Positions 43,625 to 63,724 of a DNA stretch of 64,000 bases are shown here, piece by piece (positions within the stretch are counted from its first letter, which is position 1; each line of letters begins with the position of its first letter). The position numbers and the translations under genes were made by a program. The stretch lies in assembly GCF_023053635.1 (NCBI RefSeq), contig NC_086192.1, forward strand, positions 13,864,001 through 13,928,000. Reading direction: 5' to 3'. The notes under the pieces were generated by a model, which saw nothing but the letters and a program-made list of their open reading frames with translations, ran no database searches and was not told the DNA's origin. The DNA is from Elgaria multicarinata webbii. Taxonomy: Eukaryota > Chordata > Lepidosauria > Squamata > Anguidae.

Positions 43625-46600
43625 TTAATTTTTGTATATCTCTATTTGCTTTAACTGCATGTGTTTTAATTTGTAAAACCACCTTGAGCCCCAGTTTTGG
43701 GGGAAAGGCGGGATGATGATGATGATGATGATAATAATAATAATAATAATAAAATAATAAGCCTAGTTGCTAGCAGTAAGAGCTGTCAAAGTTGAAAGAA
43801 CTCAAAGAACTGGGCATGTTTAGCCTGGAGAAGAGAAGATTGAGGGGAGACATGAGAGCACTCCTCAAAGACTTAAAAGGTTGTCACACAGAGGAGGGCC
43901 AGGATCTCTTCTCAATCCTCCCAAAGTACAGGACACGGAATAACGGGCTCAAGTTAAAGGAAGCCAGATTCCAGCTGGACATCAGGAAAAACTTCCCGGC
44001 TGTTAGAGAAGTACGACAATGGAATCAGTTACCTAGGGAGGTTGTGGGCTCTCTCACACTAGAGGCCTTCAAGAGGCAGCTGGACAGCCATCAGTCAGGG
44101 ATGCTGTAGGGTGGATTCCTGCATTGAGCAGGGGGTTGGACTAGATGGCCTTGTAGGTCCCTTCCAACTCTGCTATTCTATGAAGTTCCAATAGGCTGAT
44201 GTTTTTGATACTTTCACTCCAGCCATTCTGCTTCTGGCACAGCGCCTGTTGCCTTCGCCCCCCTGAGAGTTTGAAAACATTCTTTCGCACCCGCACACCC
44301 CGGCGTAAAATATAATGCAGATGCAAAACCCTAAAACACTTGGTGCTAGAGTTACAACCAGACGGCCCGGGACTAAAAGAGCGGATGTCAAACGCTGCAC
44401 GTGCTCAATTTCCGTCCTCAGCCCTCGGGTCCCGGATCCGGCATCAAGGACCGACTGGACCACCCGGTGCTGCACGTGAGCTGGAACGACGCCGGAGCCT
44501 TTTGCGCATGGAAAGGGAAACGGCTCCCGACGGAGGAGGAGTGGGACCTCGCCGCCAGGGGAGGCCTGGAGAGTACGTAAGAGGGAGGGGGCTTAAATGA
44601 CCCCCAACGCACCATCCCGCTATCGTAGCTGTGTCAATCCAAGAGGAAAAGAACTGGTCGTTTTTTTAAAAAGTATCCAGGCCAGCCACTGAGCACAAAA
44701 CCGCCTTTTTGGTTTTCCTGGTGGCCCTGATTTTGGCATTTAATTTGGCGGGCGCTGATTTGGGGACACAGCCATGACGGACCCTCGTCCGGGAAATGCC
44801 GCCCATAGGATCTCAGCCTTCCTGTCTGATGGAAGATTAAAAGAAACACCCACGTCTGGCTGCTAGCTTTGTTTGATACGGAGGGAACGGCGTTCTCCGC
44901 TTCAGAACTGATAAAATGAACCCAAACTGTGCTTTCTTTCTTTCTTTCCCCCATTTCTGGTAGACAGGTCGTACCCTTGGGGAAACAAATTCCTGGCTCA
45001 TCGCACCAACCTCTGGCAGGTAGGAGGACAGCCTGTTCTGTTTTCCCCACTCGTCGGTGGCTGCACCGTGCAACCCCGGAGGTGCGCCCCAAAGTGCTGG
45101 GTGCGACTCCTCAACTGTCCCTCTCGCTGGGAAGATCTGCACCCTGCTTGGGTTGCTTGCCCGGGCTACGAGCACCCCTCTTCCTTTCTTCTCGCAGGGC
45201 CACTTCCCCGACGTCGACACGGCTGAAGACGGCTACCACGGAGTTTCCCCGGTGGCCGCATTCCCTCCTCAGAACAACTATGGTAAGGGCTTTAAACTAC
45301 GCAGAAGCATTTTTATTTGTTTTTGTTGTATTGTTTCTGTTTTGTTGAAACTTACACTAAAAAAAAAAAATGATTTTTAAAAAAAACCCACGGGAAGGTC
45401 ACATGTGCAGATAGTTTTGGGGACTAGACAGCCTTGGCCTGTGGATTCCGCCATTAAAAAACCAATCCCAGTTGCGACCCGTAAACTGGGACTAGAGGGA
45501 CGGCCACATCTGGAAACGTGTTGCTGCAAAAGACGAGGACGGGCACGGGTTCCGTTTCCCTCTGCTCTGCTCTCTCTGCTGGAGGCGGATGGCTGAAGCG
45601 CTGTCGCCAAGGGACGATGCTCGGACGTCCCCGAGCTCCTGTCGCCCTCCTTTTCGCAAGCGCAAGAGGGCGGTTCAAGGGTTCGGAGAGAGAACGGATC
45701 CAAGTCCTGTTGCATGTGGCCGGAAAATATATCAGCCACCCATCCATCGCCTTTTGGGCTCTAAAATGGCCTTCCGTCAACCTGGTGCCCTTCCAGCCCT
45801 GTTGGACTGCAACGTCCATCATTCCCAGCCAGCTGGGAATGATGGGCGTTGCAGTCCAACAGGGCTGGAAGGGCACCAGGTTGACGGAAGGCTGCATTAA
45901 AAGCTTCCTTTCCCATCGATTCCAATCTGTTATTACCAGTGCTTCATTTGAACCAGGTCTCAGCCTCCTGAAAACAGAGCAAGTTTTCTGAACATGTGCA
46001 GAGTGCATTTTCCGCTCCCCCCCCCCCCCGAGTTGCGGTAAAGCAGCAGTTTCTGCAGCTGAAACTCTCCCCACAGCCTGAGTTCGATCCCAGCGGAAGC
46101 TGGTTTCAGGCAGCTGGCTCGGGTCGACTCAGCCTTCCATCCTCCCAAGGTCGGTAAAATGAGCACCCAGTTAGCTGGGGGAAAGGTAATCATGGCCGGG
46201 GAAGGCAACGGCAAACCACCCCGCTATAAGGCCTGCCAAGAAAACGTCAGCGAAAGCTGGCGTCCCTCTAGGAGTCAGTGATGACTCAGTGCTTGCACGA
46301 GAGGTTCCTTTCCTTCCCTTCCCATAGATTCCAATCTGTTATTACCAGTGCTTCATTTGAACCTGGCTTCAGCCTCCTGAAAACGGAGGAAGTTTTCTGA
46401 ACATGTGCAGAGTGCATTTTCCTCTCCCCCCCCCCCCCCACTGAGTCGCCACAGGTAGACTCCACTTCTCTGGTTTTGGGCTGGAGGATTTCATAATAAA
46501 CCCCACTGGCTGTTGCTGGTCCCCAGGTTTCTACGACTTGCTAGGAAATACTTGGGAATGGACATCCTCTCAGTATCATCCGGATGGGGCTGCGGGCCAC

Positions 46601-47884
46601 CGGGCCGCCCAGGAGATGCGCGTCCTGCGGGGGGGATCTTGGATCGACACGGCAGACGGCTCAGCCAATCACAAGGCCCAGCTGACGACAAGGTGCGTCT
46701 CATCCGTGTGTTTCTCCCGTCCGTGATATTTATCTCCACCTCCCCCAACCTGGCATCGTCTGGACGTGTTGGACTACAACTCCCATCAGTTGGCTAAGGG
46801 ATGATGGGGGTTGTAGTACAACACGTCCAGAGGATGCTGGGTTGCAGGGGATGTAGTGGAAGGAGGGGGCTGTCCCAGCAAAACGTGTGGCAACTCCAGG
46901 CTATGATGGTGCTGCTGTTCATGGCTTTTGTTAAGTAGTTACATTAAAAAATACGTTCAGTTTTACAAGCCTGCTGCCCACTTAACTGCGGGTTCTTTTT
47001 AATCCATCAAAAGATTTAACTGATAATCCACTAAGAGCGCAAACCTATGTATGTTTAGACAGAAAAAAAAACCTCTACAAACTCCCAGCATTCAGCAGCC
47101 AACACAGCACTTTTTTCTACCTAAACATGCGTAGGTTGTAGGACTTCTGTCTAAACATGCATAGGATTGTAGGACTTTTTTCTGTTTAAACATGCGTAAG
47201 ATTTTAGGACTTCTTTCTGTCTAAACATGCATAAGATTGTAGGACTTTTTTCTGTCTAAATGTGCATAGGATTGTAGGACTTTTTCTGTCTAAACATGCA
47301 TAGGATTGTGCCTTTAGGGATGACGGAACTGGCAGTTATAGAATCATAGAATAGTAGAGTTGGAAGGGGCCTAAAAGGCCATTGAGTCCAACCCCCTACT
47401 CAATGCAGGAATCCACCCTAAAGCATCCCTGACAGGTGGTTGTCCAGCTGCCTCTTGAAGGCCTCTAGTGTGGGAGAGCCCACCACCTCCCTAGGTCACT
47501 GGTTCCATTGTCGTACTGCTCTAACAGTCAGGAAGTTTTTCCTGATGTCCAGCTGGAATCTGTCTTCCTGTAACTTGAGCCCGTAATTCTGTGTCCTGCA
47601 CTCTGGGAGGATCGAGAAGAGATCCTGGCCCTCCTCTGTGTGCCAACCTTTCCAGTATTTGAAGAGTGCGCTCATGTCTCCTGAAAGTTCCCTTCCCCTG
47701 AACGACAGCCCTGAGAGAGTCCGGTGACCGAGCAAAGCCTCCGCTGAGAGCCCCTCTCTTCTTTTTGCTCTGTAGGATGGGGAACACACCAGATTCTGCC
47801 TCTGACAACCTGAGCTTCCGTTGTGCCGCCGACCTCGGCAAGCGGCCAGCTCCGGAAACCGTGAGCAAGAAAACCGAACTTTGA
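37623..47884 (+). CDS. SUMF2: SUMF2, sulfatase-modifying factor 2 (9 exons)
   Basis: ER-lumenal paralogue of the formylglycine-generating enzyme SUMF1; it binds SUMF1 and sulfatases and dampens the modification. Exons: 37623-37677, 40592-40742, 41512-41626, 41994-42038, 44422-44572, 44964-45019, 45198-45282, 46527-46692, 47776-47884; 310 residues (human 301). A short signal peptide ([18 protein letters not shown]) is encoded by exon 1, followed by one FGE-sulfatase domain. Recognisable blocks include [67 protein letters not shown] and [10 protein letters not shown]. The two active cysteines of SUMF1 are absent from the segment after RGGSW, as expected for SUMF2. The C-terminus is KTEL, a KDEL-like ER retrieval signal (human has PGEL). 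A further in-frame ATG lies at 37344, but its peptide has no signal-sequence character at the N-terminus. Identity is secure; only the start is moderately certain. Confidence 0.95.
37739..37990 (+). repeat. 124-bp tandem duplication, SUMF2 intron 1
   Basis: GGGCTGGACCCAACCTAGAG at 37741 and GGGCTGGATCCAACATAGAG at 37865 start two adjacent, near-identical units ending in AAACCAGGAGTAGGCGAAGA. Confidence 0.9.
38203..38560 (-). mobile_element. LTR-type fossil, SUMF2 intron 1
   Basis: It begins TGTTAGACAAG and, on the minus strand, carries AATAAAGCGCTTTGGACCCT, matching the segment at 32880-33175. It is likely a solo LTR of the same retrovirus-like family, degraded. Confidence 0.5.
38822..39420 (-). 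mobile_element. CR1-type LINE 3' fragment, SUMF2 intron 1
   Basis: The antisense tail (AACTTAAGAAGAGCCCTGCC) is followed by coding remnants reading [13 protein letters not shown] on the minus strand, as in CR1 C-termini. Broken by stops. Confidence 0.8.
39935..40254. mobile_element. hAT-type MITE with perfect 8-bp target duplication, SUMF2 intron 1
   Basis: It shares termini (TAGGGTGACC / GGTCACCCTA) and body with 2847-3155. TATTAAGC is repeated on both sides (39927-39934 and 40255-40262). Confidence 0.9.
40865..41060 (-). mobile_element. L2-like LINE tail, SUMF2 intron 2
   Basis: Antisense ATACCGCCCGATAGCCAAAG and CTCCCTGGGCGGTTCACAAA, then A-rich sequence. Confidence 0.7.
41862..41951 (+). 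mobile_element. CR1 3' end, SUMF2 intron 3
   Basis: GGGATGCTTTAGGGTGGATT through ATTCTATGATTCT, about 40 bases before exon 4. Preceded by a short GA run at 41815-41830. Confidence 0.85.
42235..42840 (+). mobile_element. L2-clade LINE 3' half with (TA)n tail, SUMF2 intron 4
   Basis: [42 protein letters not shown] and [17 protein letters not shown] are readable. It ends in a pure TA run of over 40 bases (42797-42838). Confidence 0.82.
42860..43625 (+). mobile_element. L2-clade LINE 3' half with (ATT)n tail, SUMF2 intron 4
   Basis: [46 protein letters not shown] and, after a frameshift, [17 protein letters not shown] and [15 protein letters not shown] are readable. The 3' end GCCTCGATCCAGAGGGAGAG leads into an ATT run at about 43573-43624. 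It lies directly behind the previous copy, head to tail. Confidence 0.82.
43785..44182 (+). mobile_element. CR1 LINE C-terminus and 3' end, SUMF2 intron 4
   Basis: [35 protein letters not shown] and [20 protein letters not shown] are readable in one frame. The copy ends at ATTCTATGA. Confidence 0.88.
45771..45891. repeat. Near-perfect 120-bp hairpin palindrome, SUMF2 intron 7
   Basis: CCTTCCGTCAACCTGGTGCC pairs with GGCACCAGGTTGACGGAAGG. The centre is CAGCCAGCTGG. Arms are over 50 bases long with very few mismatches, so the copy is young. It has no coding capacity. Confidence 0.9.
45901..46435. mobile_element. tRNA-derived SINE flanked by 120-bp direct repeats, SUMF2 intron 7
   Basis: The SINE (about 46040-46313) has GAGTTCGATCCCAGCGG as a B-box-like block, then GGTCGGTAAAATGAGCACCC and GGCAACGGCAAACCACCCCG, typical of a reptilian SINE. 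The host segment TTCCAATCTGTTATTACCAG...GTGCATTTTCC with its C run is present both before (about 45910-46030) and after (about 46325-46437). Confidence 0.8.
46745..46845. repeat. Hairpin palindrome, SUMF2 intron 8
   Basis: AACCTGGCATCGTCTGGACG and its partner CGTCCAGAGGATGCTGGGTT enclose ACTACAACTCCCATCA and its complement. Confidence 0.75.
47040..47312. repeat. Second minisatellite grown from a MITE terminus, SUMF2 intron 8
   Basis: A MITE copy (CGCAAACCTATGTATGTTTA) is followed by five or six copies of TAAACATGCATAGGATTGTA-type units separated by GGACTTTTTTCTGTC. Confidence 0.85.
47338..47720 (-). mobile_element. CR1 LINE 3' end, SUMF2 intron 8
   Basis: Antisense CR1 from AGAATCATAGAATAGTAGAG to coding remnants that read [19 protein letters not shown] on the minus strand. 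It stops about 55 bases before exon 9. Confidence 0.88.
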
Positions 47885-48402
47885 AGAAGCCAAAATTCCT
47901 CTTCCATGGGACACGAGTCTTTTCTCCTGTGGAGACCCGGCTATTCCGCGCTCCAGTGGGGAGGAAGATCACGTCTGGATGACGCAATAGCCAACCGTGT
48001 GTTAATAGTCAACCGTGGAGTGGTCTGTTAACACAGGGTTGATTACTGTGTCATCCAAACATGAAAAGGCGATTGAGCAAGGGCTGCATCATCATTGCTG
48101 GGGATTTGAGCCAAAGAACATTGCAGAATAAATTGAAAGCGTCCATTGCTTGCAACGTGGACGCACAGATGACCTTCATTATATGCAGCTTATAGTTCCT
48201 TTCTTGAAAAGTACTATAAATTGATCTGGGATATAAGAGGATCAGAAAGAGGTACGTTACACCAAGTGAGACCTCGTTCATTTTTCTCTACTGGGTTTCA
48301 AATGAGGATTTTCCAGGCTGACCTGGAAATGACGGGGGTTCCGCCACTCAGCTGTGGCCTGTCCCGTAAAAATAAAGTAAGGTTCCAGTCCTCATGGGTC
48401 TG

Positions 48403-48408
48403 AATAAA
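48403..48408 (+). terminator. SUMF2 polyadenylation signal
   Basis: AATAAA about 520 bases after the SUMF2 stop is followed by a T-rich stretch. A second AATAAA lies at 48371-48376, so either could be used. Confidence 0.6.
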
Positions 48409-48639
48409 GAGCTGTTTTACGTAGGAACTTCCTTATACGGAGACAGGATGTTTGATGTGTCGAGGTCAGGATGATCAACACTGAATAGGTGCAGAATCCC
48501 TCAGGGCTGGATTCAGTATCAGGGATGCTTCCAGGATCCACGTTCCACTGGTGGACAAAAGAACAAAACTACCAGCATTTTGTAGCTTATGGGCATGATC
48601 CTTTGTCAGCTTAGACCTGGGGAATTCTGGGGGTTGTAG

Positions 48640-48880
48640 GGCTTTTCTCCTCTCTCAACATGCATAGGATTGTAGGGCTTTTCTCCTCTCAACATGCATA
48701 GGATTGTAGGGCCTTTCTCCTCTCTCAACATGCATAGGCTTGGAGGGCTTTTCTCTCCTCTCAACATGCATAGGATTGTAGGGCTTTTCTCCTCTCTCAA
48801 CATGCATAGGATTGTAGGGCCTTTCTCCTCTCTCAACATGCATAGGCTTGTAGGGCTTTTCGCCTCTCAGCATGCACAGT
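48640..48880. repeat. Third minisatellite grown from a MITE terminus
   Basis: Six units of about 35-40 bases (CTCTCAACATGCATAGGATT plus GTAGGGCTTTTCTCC) lie between SUMF2 and PHKG1. The minus-strand frames spell GEKPYNPMHVER repeats only because of this unit. Confidence 0.88.
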
Positions 48881-49099
48881 GACTGACAGCAGGGTTTCCA
48901 GCAGATTCCTTGATAATTGTACCTGGAGATTGAACCGGTCACCTTCTGCATGCCAGAAGGTGCATTTTCCCCTTTCTCCTAAGTTCCACACAGTCCTATA
49001 CCACAATGGCCAGCCGGATGTCTCACGGAAGGGCTCTATTTAGCCACCGTGGGCCGTAGCTGGCAATAAACGTGCCCTCCGTGGATGCCCCCGTCCCCA

Positions 49100-49185
49100 C
49101 GGATTGGCACAGCTCAGTGGTGGAGCAGGTGCTTTGTGGGTAACAGGACCCGGGTTCAAACTCTGACATCCCCAGGTTAAAAAAA
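49100..49185 (+). mobile_element. tRNA-derived SINE head
   Basis: CACAGCTCAGTGGTGGAGCA (A-box-like) and CCGGGTTCAAACTCTGAC (B-box-like) are spaced as in a tRNA, without a full cloverleaf. The rest of 49185-49910 holds a GGGGTGGGGCCAAAGG-type G-rich repeat and no gene. Confidence 0.55.
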
Positions 49186-49909
49186 AGGGGGGGGGGTTGG
49201 AGAAGGAACTCCAATTGCAGCAGAGCTAGGAAAGGCCTCGCACATCTTGATCGTCTGGGAGCACTCTCCAACTTCGGGGTAACAACTCCCATGAGCCCCA
49301 TCAGCCTGGCCAACGGAGAATGCTGGGAGTTGCTGTCCAAAACGCCTGTCGCTCCCGCAACAAAATGGCCCCGTTTGCTTGATGAAAGCTGTGCCTGATC
49401 AATAGAGCACCTTTATTGATCCGTAAATGGACGCCCTTCCTAGAAAACAGGTGTGTTCCTCTCCAAGGGTCATAAATATTCCAAAATCCCGTCGCTATTT
49501 TGAGCAAATGCGGGACGTCAGCACAGGGGGATGTTTTTGGATCTCCCCACAACCCTCTTGTACTTGCTCGACAAACACTTCACTACCATGTATTACGGGG
49601 GTGTCAAACCCCTTTCAGCCGAATTCCATTACGGGGGCCGTTCTCGTGGGAAGGGGACATATTCCGGGGTGGGGGTGGGGCCAAAGGGGTGGGGCCAAAA
49701 AAGCCCAGCCTTAGGGGAGGTGTTTCAGCTTTTTAGAATGGCGGGGAAAGTACACAAGAGGATGCAAAATGATTGGTTGTTGGCAGGGAAAAGGGTGGGG
49801 CCAGGGGAAGGGGGTGTGGTTAGGGAAAGGGGTGTGGCTAGCTGATCAAACCCCACCCACCCCGAGCTGTATTAGAACACCAAAGCACGCTGTACCGCAC
49901 GGTTTTATT

Positions 49910-49980
49910 TTTTCTGAGCTGCCCAGAGAGCTTCAGCTATTGGGCGTTATAGAGGTGAAATGAAATGAAATAAATACAAC
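49910..49980 (+). mobile_element. L2-like LINE tail
   Basis: GAGCTGCCCAGAGAGCTTCA and TTGGGCGTTATAGAGG, then a GAAAT-rich tail. Confidence 0.6.
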
Positions 49981-50437
49981 GTGGACTTTAAGGAGCGGGT
50001 GCAACTGTCCGTTCCGCTTATCTCGGGTGCCGGCTCCAGTCTCCGGGGTGGGTGGCTGGGTAGTCGAATGCCATCATTACAAGGGTCTCTGCCCTCCTGT
50101 CCTAGAAGAGGCTGCGGGTGCGAAAGGCAGTGGATGCTTCACCTGTTGAGTTTCAGCCCCCTCAAGGATGGAGACCCTGTTGAATGTCTCCCTGTTCTGC
50201 AGCCCATGGAAGCTCTTTTTGGGGTTGCTGAGACTTCATTGTTAGGAGTGGCGAATAACTTTGGATATCCAAATGTTTTTGAGGGGGTTTGCAGTTGCTT
50301 TCCCCGCGTATCCTGCCACCTGCCCTAAAGCCCTTTAGATGGGGCGGGTTGGTGGTCAAAACCAAAACACCATATATATATTTTTTACAATTGAAGAAAA
50401 CCTAAAATAAAAACCTAGGGTCTGTTTTGTAAGAGCT

Positions 50438-50640
50438 TAGAATCATAGAATAGCAGAGTTGGAAGGGGCCTACAAGGCCATCTAGTCCAACCCCCTGCTC
50501 AATGCAGGAATCCACCCTAAAGCAACCCTGACAGATGGTTGTCCAGCTTCTCTGGCGGCATTCCATTATTTATTTACTTTATTAAATTTATATACCGCCC
50601 CATAGCCGAAGCTCTCTGGGCGGTTTACAGAAGTTAAGAA
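50438..50640 (-). mobile_element. CR1 3' end followed by an L2-like tail
   Basis: Antisense CR1 (AGAATCATAGAATAGCAGAG to about 50550) and an antisense L2-like tail (ATACCGCCCCATAGCCGAAG) to 50640. Confidence 0.8.
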
Positions 50641-50997
50641 ACTATATGTAACAGGAGGTAGAGTAGCGATTCAAAGTGGCACACCCCCACCCCCAGATGT
50701 TTTGGACTACAGCTCCCATTCGCCCCAGCATAGCCAACGGTCAGGAATTATGGGAGGTGTAGTCCAAGGCATCAGGATGCATAACCCTGGACACAAGCTT
50801 CAAAAAAGGGGCAAAAAGTGACGTGGGTTCAAATCCCTGGCTGGCTGAGCGTTCTCTCAGCCTGGTCTACCTCACAGGCTTGTTGTGAGGTTGATGCGTG
50901 TGTGTGTGTGGAAAATGTATGTGACCCTGAGGTCCTTCAAGAACAAGTGAGATAAAAATAAAATAACAACAACAATAATAATAGATGTTCTGCCACA

Positions 50998-51115
50998 GCT
51001 CTGCCTTCCCCACATGGGCGCCCTCCAGGGGGGTTGATTGCAACGCCCATCATCCCTGGATGATGGGCGTTGCAATCAACCCCTTGGAGGGCACCCACTT
51101 GGTGTAAGGCAGCCT
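50998..51115. repeat. Hairpin palindrome in the PHKG1 3' UTR
   Basis: GGGCGCCCTCCAGGGGGGTT... pairs with AACCCCTTGGAGGGCACCC around TCCCTGGA. On the PHKG1 strand it begins some 22 bases after the stop codon, so the mRNA should carry a stem of about 45 base pairs. Confidence 0.85.
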
Positions 51116-51136
51116 TTGCTCTTAACGCACTCTAAA

Positions 51137-61342
<10,206 letters not shown>

Positions 61343-61599
61343 CTTGGTCAAACTTTGCAGGAACCTTCTAGAGGTTTATTTCAAGATGACAACAGGTCTT
61401 ACAACGAGAAAACAGGAAATCAACAGCCTTGCAGCAGTTTATACTGAGTACTACGAGAAAGAGAGGAAGAAAAGGAAAGAAATGGATCATTGGACATGAG
61501 ATAAATTTTGCATATGCAAGTCTACGTTGGTGTACAAGGACATAGGCATGGCTGTGCTCAAACCTTTCTTAGAACTAAAAGGGATTTAGAATACTGCTT

Positions 61600-62015
61600 T
61601 AGAACATAAGAAGGGCCATGTTGGATCAAACCAAGGGTCCATTCTAGCTGGGCACTCAGTCCTCTTTTGCATCCGGACACCCTACCACCTCCCATGCTTT
61701 GTTGCTTACAAAGGGAACCAAGTTCAACTAACTTAGCCTGGAGGCAACCCTCTGTCTGCGATGCTTAAAGTTCGGCTTGGAAGTAGTTCAATATGTACAG
61801 AGTGCTCTGAGGCATATGCAGAGTGCTTCCCTTGCATTGCTCATTAACCACAGGCAGCCGCTGATACGCCGTTGGGTTTTGCAGGCTCCCAAGCCCTTTC
61901 GAAAGGCGCTTCGGGCTGAAATTGGTTGTTTTATTATGTTTTTAATTTTTTGTGAACCGCCCAGAGCGCTTCGGCTATTGGGCGGTATAAAAATGTAATA
62001 AATAAAATAAATAAA
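61600..62015. mobile_element. CR1 3' end and L2-like tail upstream of PHKG1
   Basis: An antisense CR1-type tail (AACATAAGAAGGGCCATGTT) to about 61700, then a sense L2-like tail (CCGCCCAGAGCGCTTCGGCT) ending in ATAAAATAAATAAAG near 62013. Confidence 0.65.
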
Positions 62016-62294
62016 GCTCACCCAGATGTCAGAGTTTTCAGGGTCAAAACCTCTGGCCTCAGTTCTAGACGTCTTGGCCACCAATTCTGATTTCCCAGTG
62101 GTGAGGGAAAACGCACACTGTACATGCGGATTTAATTTGGGGCTAAACTCAGACTCACGTTTTCAAATATATTTGCCCCTTCCCATTTATCAAGGCTTGG
62201 AAATCCATCCTTCTACCTATGAAGCTGTGTATTTTTTTTTAAATCTCTTTTGTTGAGCAAGATCCATTTCTTGAGGAAAGAAGTTGTTACTCAC

Positions 62295-62400
62295 CATAAC
62301 CCACGACCCAGCTGCTGGCGGGACCCGGGGGGGCAAATAATCCGGTGGACAAGTAGCCAAAGCTGAGACAGAATCGCCTCCGTTCCGGTTAAGCCCGTTT
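62295..62400 (-). promoter_or_regulatory. Possible PHKG1 5' noncoding exon and promoter
   Basis: On the minus strand a strong donor GTGAGT (plus 62294-62289) follows GGGTTATG. Human PHKG1 has a noncoding first exon, and this position about 950 bases upstream of the first coding exon would suit one. A CAGCTG E-box (62309-62314), a muscle-factor type site, lies in it. There is no other proof, and the acceptor just before the start codon is also unclear (CTAG at about 61370 or CAAAG nearer the ATG). Confidence 0.35.
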
Positions 62401-62829
62401 TCGGACGTCAACAAACCAATGCTCGCTGCTCGCTTGTGGCAGGTTGTTCTCCGTGTGGGGAGTGGCAGTGCCAAAAATAAAAATGGCAACGCAACCCGGG
62501 AGCCGTTCCAAGGCCTCCGATTTGAGTGCTCCAACTGCTGGTGTGGTTTTATTTACGAGTGACCCTGCTTTGAGGTGAAGGGGCCGTTCGGGGAGTAACA
62601 GCGCATCCATCTGTCGCTGGTGGGGCAAAGGCAGAGCTAAGGACCAGACACACAAGCATAAACGACGATGCACGTATGTGCCAGTTTAGCAGGGCAGGAT
62701 GAGCCCTGAATGTGGGCTTTCTGGCAGAATCCACTTCTTGGATTTCTGTACCCACATAGACAAGAAAATAGATCCCAAAGTGTGTGGCCATCCTTAGTGG
62801 TCAGGGAGATGGGAACTGTAGTCCAAAAC

Positions 62830-63215
62830 AGCCAGCTCCTGGTTTCGGAGAGCCCTTGAGCACGACATGCAGCGTTTAACGTCCTTCGGGTGCTTACTCT
62901 GAGGAAGACCTGGAAGGCAGCAACAAGGAAGAGGGCCTTCTCTGTGGTGGCCCCCCAATTGTGGAATGATCTCCCAATCGAGGCCTGCCTGGCGCCAATA
63001 CCGCTCCCTTTTCAGCGCCAGGTTAAACCTTTTCTTTTTTCCCAAGGCGTTTAAGCAATATGTGATGAGCTTCGTCGATCCTGGATCTGTTTTTATAGCT
63101 GGTTATATAGTTGTTGTTTTAGATGTATGCTTCTGCGTATATTGCATGTTTTTGTGGTTTAAAATGTTGCATATTGTTTTTAGTTGTTTTAATCTCATGC
63201 AAACCGTCCAGAGTG
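62830..63215 (+). mobile_element. L2-like LINE 3' end
   Basis: GAGGGCCTTCTCTGTGGTGG and CAATTGTGGAATGATCTCCC match the LINE C-terminal block (AFSVVAPQLWND-like), followed by a T-rich 3' region. No gene is seen in 62400-62830. Confidence 0.65.
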
Positions 63216-63356
63216 TCGGAGAAGTGCCCAGCTCTGAACCAGAATTGCTACGGTAGTTGCTAAGGAGGAGTTGCAAAGTTGGAATACCTGGGAGAGGGCT
63301 GGAGCATTCCTAGATAACCAAAATCAAGTGAATGTTCTGTTAAAGAACAGTGAGTA

Positions 63357-63723
63357 CCTATCTAGAGGCCTTCAAGAGGCAGCTGGACAACCATCTGTCA
63401 GGGATTCTTTAGGGTGGATTCCTGCATTGATCAGGGGGTTGGACTTGATGGCCTTGTAGGCCCCTTCCGACTCTGCTATTCTATGATTCTATGAAGCCAG
63501 ATTCTGGCTGGACATCAGGAAAAACTTCCTGACTGTTAGAACAGTACAACAATGTAACCCATGACCTAGGGAGGTTGTGGGCTCTCCCACACTAGAGGCC
63601 TTCAAGAGGCAGCTGGACAACCCTCTGTCAGGGATGCTTTAGGGTGGATTCCTGCACTGAGCAGGGGGTTGGACTCGATGGCCTTGTAGACCCCTTCCAA
63701 CTCGGCTATTCTATGATTCTATC
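63357..63723 (+). mobile_element. Two CR1 3' ends in tandem
   Basis: The first ends at ATTCTATGATTCTATGA (63480-63496). The second begins directly with AGCCAGATTCTGGCTGGACA and ends at 63723. Confidence 0.88.
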
Positions 63724-63724
63724 T

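Noticed and set aside
48606-48951. Minus-strand frames with repeated GEKPYNP, like zinc-finger linkers
   Set aside because: There are no Cys or His pairs at zinc-finger spacing. The peptide is produced by a 35-40 base minisatellite derived from a MITE end.
42145-50840. GGTTCAAATCC-type B boxes at about 42149 and 50826 as tRNA genes
   Set aside because: No A box at the right distance and no cloverleaf; probably SINE relics or chance.
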